Positions 21,381 through 23,311 of a DNA stretch of 23,311 bases are shown in pieces (positions within the stretch are counted from its first letter, which is position 1; each line of letters begins with the position of its first letter). Under the pieces are notes generated by a model, which saw only the letters and a list, made by a program, of their open reading frames with translations, did not search any database and was not told the DNA's origin. A program made the translations under genes and the position numbers. The DNA is from Spirochaeta sp. (GTDB lineage: Bacteria; Spirochaetota; Spirochaetia; DSM-2461): contig JAUVIY010000005.1 in NCBI GenBank assembly GCA_030592625.1, positions 1 to 23,311 on the forward strand, written 5' to 3'.

Positions 21381-23255
21381 ATGAGTGATACTTCTACGGC
21401 GAAGGCCGTTATCACATTGAGTGTTGGAGACGAAACCGTCTCTCTGGCGGCGGCTCCTGATGAGAATCTGCTGGAAGTCCTGAGGCAGCGTCCGGATCTG
21501 GCTCCTCCGGCTCCCTGTGCCGGCCGGGGCCGCTGCGGCCTATGTCGCATCATACTGGAATCTACCGGTAAAGGCGGAACTCCGGAAATCCACGAAGATG
21601 AGCGGGCTTTGCTCACCGATGCAGATCTGAAAGACGGCATTCGGCTGGCCTGCCGGGTTACGGCTGCCGACGGCATGCGGATCCGGCTGGAAGAGGCGGG
21701 TATCGCTCATATCGAAACCCGGGCTGAGGGTTCCGAGGTGGAACTCGATCCGGTGCTTGTGAAAAGGGCCGTCATCCTGCCCGCCGGCAGCCTGGAAGAT
21801 CAGCGTTCATCCGCCGCCCGCCTTGAGGAAGCTCTCGATCTTCCAGGCGGTTCTCTTCCCCATGGACTTTCCCGGCTCCTCCCGTCTATCCCCGACGGGA
21901 ATACCCCGCTGACTGTTGTACTGGACGATGGCCGGCCGGTAGCATTGGATATCGGTATCGATACAACGGAAGCCCTTTGGGCTGCAGCGGTGGATATCGG
22001 TACCACTACGGTGGCTATGTACCTGGTGAATCTGGCCGACGGCAAAGTTGTCGGTTCCCATGCGGAATTGAACCGTCAGGGCCCTTTCGGTGCTGATGTC
22101 ATATCCCGTCTCGAGCATGCACGGAAGGGAGCGGCGGAAGTCGTCGAACTCCAGCAGACCATTGTCGGCCAGCTTTCCGGGCTCCTGAAAGCCCTGGTTA
22201 AAGAACATGGGGTTGAAGCAGGTGATGTTCACTTGCTGGCCGTTGCCGGTAATACGGCTATGATTCACCTCATGGCCGGCTGGGATGCCAAAGGCCTGGG
22301 TGAAGCACCGTTCCTGCCGGCGGCGCTGGATTCGCCGCCTTTCCCGGGAAAGGACATCGGATTCAAGGGGTTCCCCCGATTGAGAATCTGGCCATTACCT
22401 TCACTGTCGGCCTATGTCGGGGCGGATATCACAGGAGGTATTGTAGCATCCGGAATGCACGTTCGTGACAATACCGATCTGCTCCTGGACATCGGTACAA
22501 ACGGCGAGATAACCCTGGGCGGGTCGGGAGGACTGGTCTGCTGCTCTACTGCGGCAGGTCCGGCCTTCGAAGGTGCCCATCTTTCCTCCGGGGTCGGCAG
22601 CATACCCGGTGCGGTGGATCATGTGGACTGGATTGACGGACGGATGACGTTCTCCACCATCGACAAGGTTCCGGCAGTGGGTTTTTGCGGGTCGGGCGTT
22701 GTCGACCTGGTGGCTTTTTTCGTGAAGTCCGGCTTGATGGATGACACAGGCCGCTTTGTTGATCAGTTGCCGGAGGCAACACTTGAGTCCGATGGTGAGG
22801 GGCGATTCGGCGGTATGACCATCGAAAAAGGAGAGACCGGACCGGTGTTTGTCTGGGGTATCAACGCCGCTGCCGGCCGCCGTCTCTTATTCACCCAGAA
22901 AGATCTTCGTGAAGTGCAGCTGGCCAAGGCAGCTGTGGCCGCCGGTGTTGAAACTCTGTTGAGACAGGCGGGATTGACGGCCGAAGATGTGGGAACTCTC
23001 TGGCTGGCCGGTGGGTTCGGAAGTTACATCCGTCCCGATTCGGCGGCGGTCATCGGACTCATTCCCACCGATCTGGCATCAAAAACACGATCACTGGGTA
23101 ACGCCGCCGCCCGTGGTGCCATTCTTTGCCTGCTCTCCCGGGAAAAGCATGAAGAAGTCCGGAGGTTATCCGATGAAGCAAAAACCATTGAGTTGTCAGG
23201 GCGGCCGGATTTCCAGAACGCCTATATTGAAGCCATGATGTTTCCCGCCGGGTGA
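21381..23255 (+). CDS. RACE: reductive activator of corrinoid proteins (2Fe-2S ferredoxin plus ASKHA ATPase, DUF4445)
   Basis: A 624-residue activator that uses ATP and a 2Fe-2S cluster to reduce inactive Co(II) corrinoid to Co(I) on methyltransferase corrinoid proteins (family knowledge: RACo/RamA-analogous RACE proteins). Seen: an N-terminal plant-type ferredoxin domain with C46, C52, C55 (PCAGRGRCGLC) and C91 (CX5CX2CX35C), a linker, then the ASKHA-type domain with WAAAVDIGTTTVAMYLVNLA near 197, LLAVAGNTAMIHLMAG, LLLDIGTNGEITLG near 371, and a C-terminal LWLAGGFGSYIRPDSAAVIG. I use the ATG at 21381 because GGAG lies 8 bases upstream; the GTG at 21372 lies within that site. It starts 5 bases after the DUF1638 stop. 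No methyltransferase MttB/MtaB or corrinoid protein gene is within the window. Confidence 0.92.
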   Translation: MSDTSTAKAVITLSVGDETVSLAAAPDENLLEVLRQRPDLAPPAPCAGRGRCGLCRIILESTGKGGTPEIHEDERALLTDADLKDGIRLACRVTAADGMRIRLEEAGIAHIETRAEGSEVELDPVLVKRAVILPAGSLEDQRSSAARLEEALDLPGGSLPHGLSRLLPSIPDGNTPLTVVLDDGRPVALDIGIDTTEALWAAAVDIGTTTVAMYLVNLADGKVVGSHAELNRQGPFGADVISRLEHARKGAAEVVELQQTIVGQLSGLLKALVKEHGVEAGDVHLLAVAGNTAMIHLMAGWDAKGLGEAPFLPAALDSPPFPGKDIGFKGFPRLRIWPLPSLSAYVGADITGGIVASGMHVRDNTDLLLDIGTNGEITLGGSGGLVCCSTAAGPAFEGAHLSSGVGSIPGAVDHVDWIDGRMTFSTIDKVPAVGFCGSGVVDLVAFFVKSGLMDDTGRFVDQLPEATLESDGEGRFGGMTIEKGETGPVFVWGINAAAGRRLLFTQKDLREVQLAKAAVAAGVETLLRQAGLTAEDVGTLWLAGGFGSYIRPDSAAVIGLIPTDLASKTRSLGNAAARGAILCLLSREKHEEVRRLSDEAKTIELSGRPDFQNAYIEAMMFPAG

Positions 23256-23276
23256 AAATCGAATAAAGTTAGTACA

Positions 23277-23311
23277 ATGGCAGGACAAATAGCGAAATTG
23301 GATTGGGACAG
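23277..23311 (+). CDS. Possible start of another gene, cut by the window edge
   Basis: An ATG at 23277 opens a frame MAGQIAKLDWD that runs to the window edge. The ribosome site is weak. A corrinoid or methyltransferase gene would be expected here by analogy, but 11 codons cannot show it. Confidence 0.2.
   Translation, partial: MAGQIAKLDWD

Noticed and set aside
1..23311. CRISPR array, rRNA or tRNA genes
   Set aside because: No regularly spaced short repeats and no rRNA- or tRNA-like segments were seen on either strand.

Overview
The window looks like chromosomal DNA of a strictly anaerobic bacterium. The evidence is the gene content: two ferredoxin-containing MinD/Mrp-type ATPases, a NifX/orange-protein-like cofactor protein, two DUF134 regulators, a CoA-disulfide/polysulfide reductase fused to rhodanese, and a corrinoid-protein reactivation module. 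Such sets occur in sulfate reducers, Firmicutes and anaerobic spirochaetes. I cannot fix the phylum from sequence alone, and there is no rRNA or tRNA gene.

Layout. (1) 1-2070: an ABC ATPase converging on an MFS transporter. (2) 2160-9550: a redox and metal-sulfur region. It holds a Gly-rich DUF5320 protein, a small Cys protein overlapping a DUF89 phosphatase-like gene, the CoA-disulfide reductase-rhodanese fusion, a DUF134 regulator with an elaborate leader, and a five-gene minus-strand operon (DUF134, Fe-S ATPase, Fe-S ATPase, NifX-like, AAA ATPase). This operon resembles the orange-protein (ORP) loci of Desulfovibrio. Short palindromes TGAGTATATnCTCA and variants recur upstream of several of these genes and suggest a small regulon. 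(3) 9555-10235: a HAD phosphatase. (4) 10262-13744: a degenerate IS1595-type transposase fragment and an AT-rich cassette (MarR, MATE efflux, SAM methyltransferase) lying between two diverged direct repeats of about 275 bp. The MarR gene and the MATE gene each have a matching TGTATAG-n3-CTATACA palindrome. (5) 13771-18074: a GyrI-like protein, a D-threonine-aldolase/D-serine-dehydratase-type PLP enzyme, a second MATE protein and a Gfo/Idh/MocA-type oxidoreductase. (6) 18148-23311: a corrinoid module. A UroD/MtaA-like methyltransferase fused to a C-terminal thioredoxin domain and a CobW-type GTPase run on the minus strand. DUF1638 and the corrinoid activator RACE (2Fe-2S plus ASKHA ATPase) diverge on the plus strand. 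A further gene may start at the right edge.

How the genes may work together. In region 2 the Fe-S ATPases and the NifX-like protein probably assemble or move a metal-sulfur cofactor, with DUF134 proteins and persulfide chemistry (CoA-disulfide reductase-rhodanese) linked by shared operators. In region 6 the UroD-like protein would transfer a methyl group from or to a corrinoid protein encoded elsewhere, RACE would rescue the oxidised corrinoid, and CobW and DUF1638 would act as accessory factors. The best candidates for something undescribed are the thioredoxin-fused methyltransferase with its mirrored upstream elements, the switch-like leader of the first DUF134 gene, and the repeat-bounded efflux/methyltransferase cassette.
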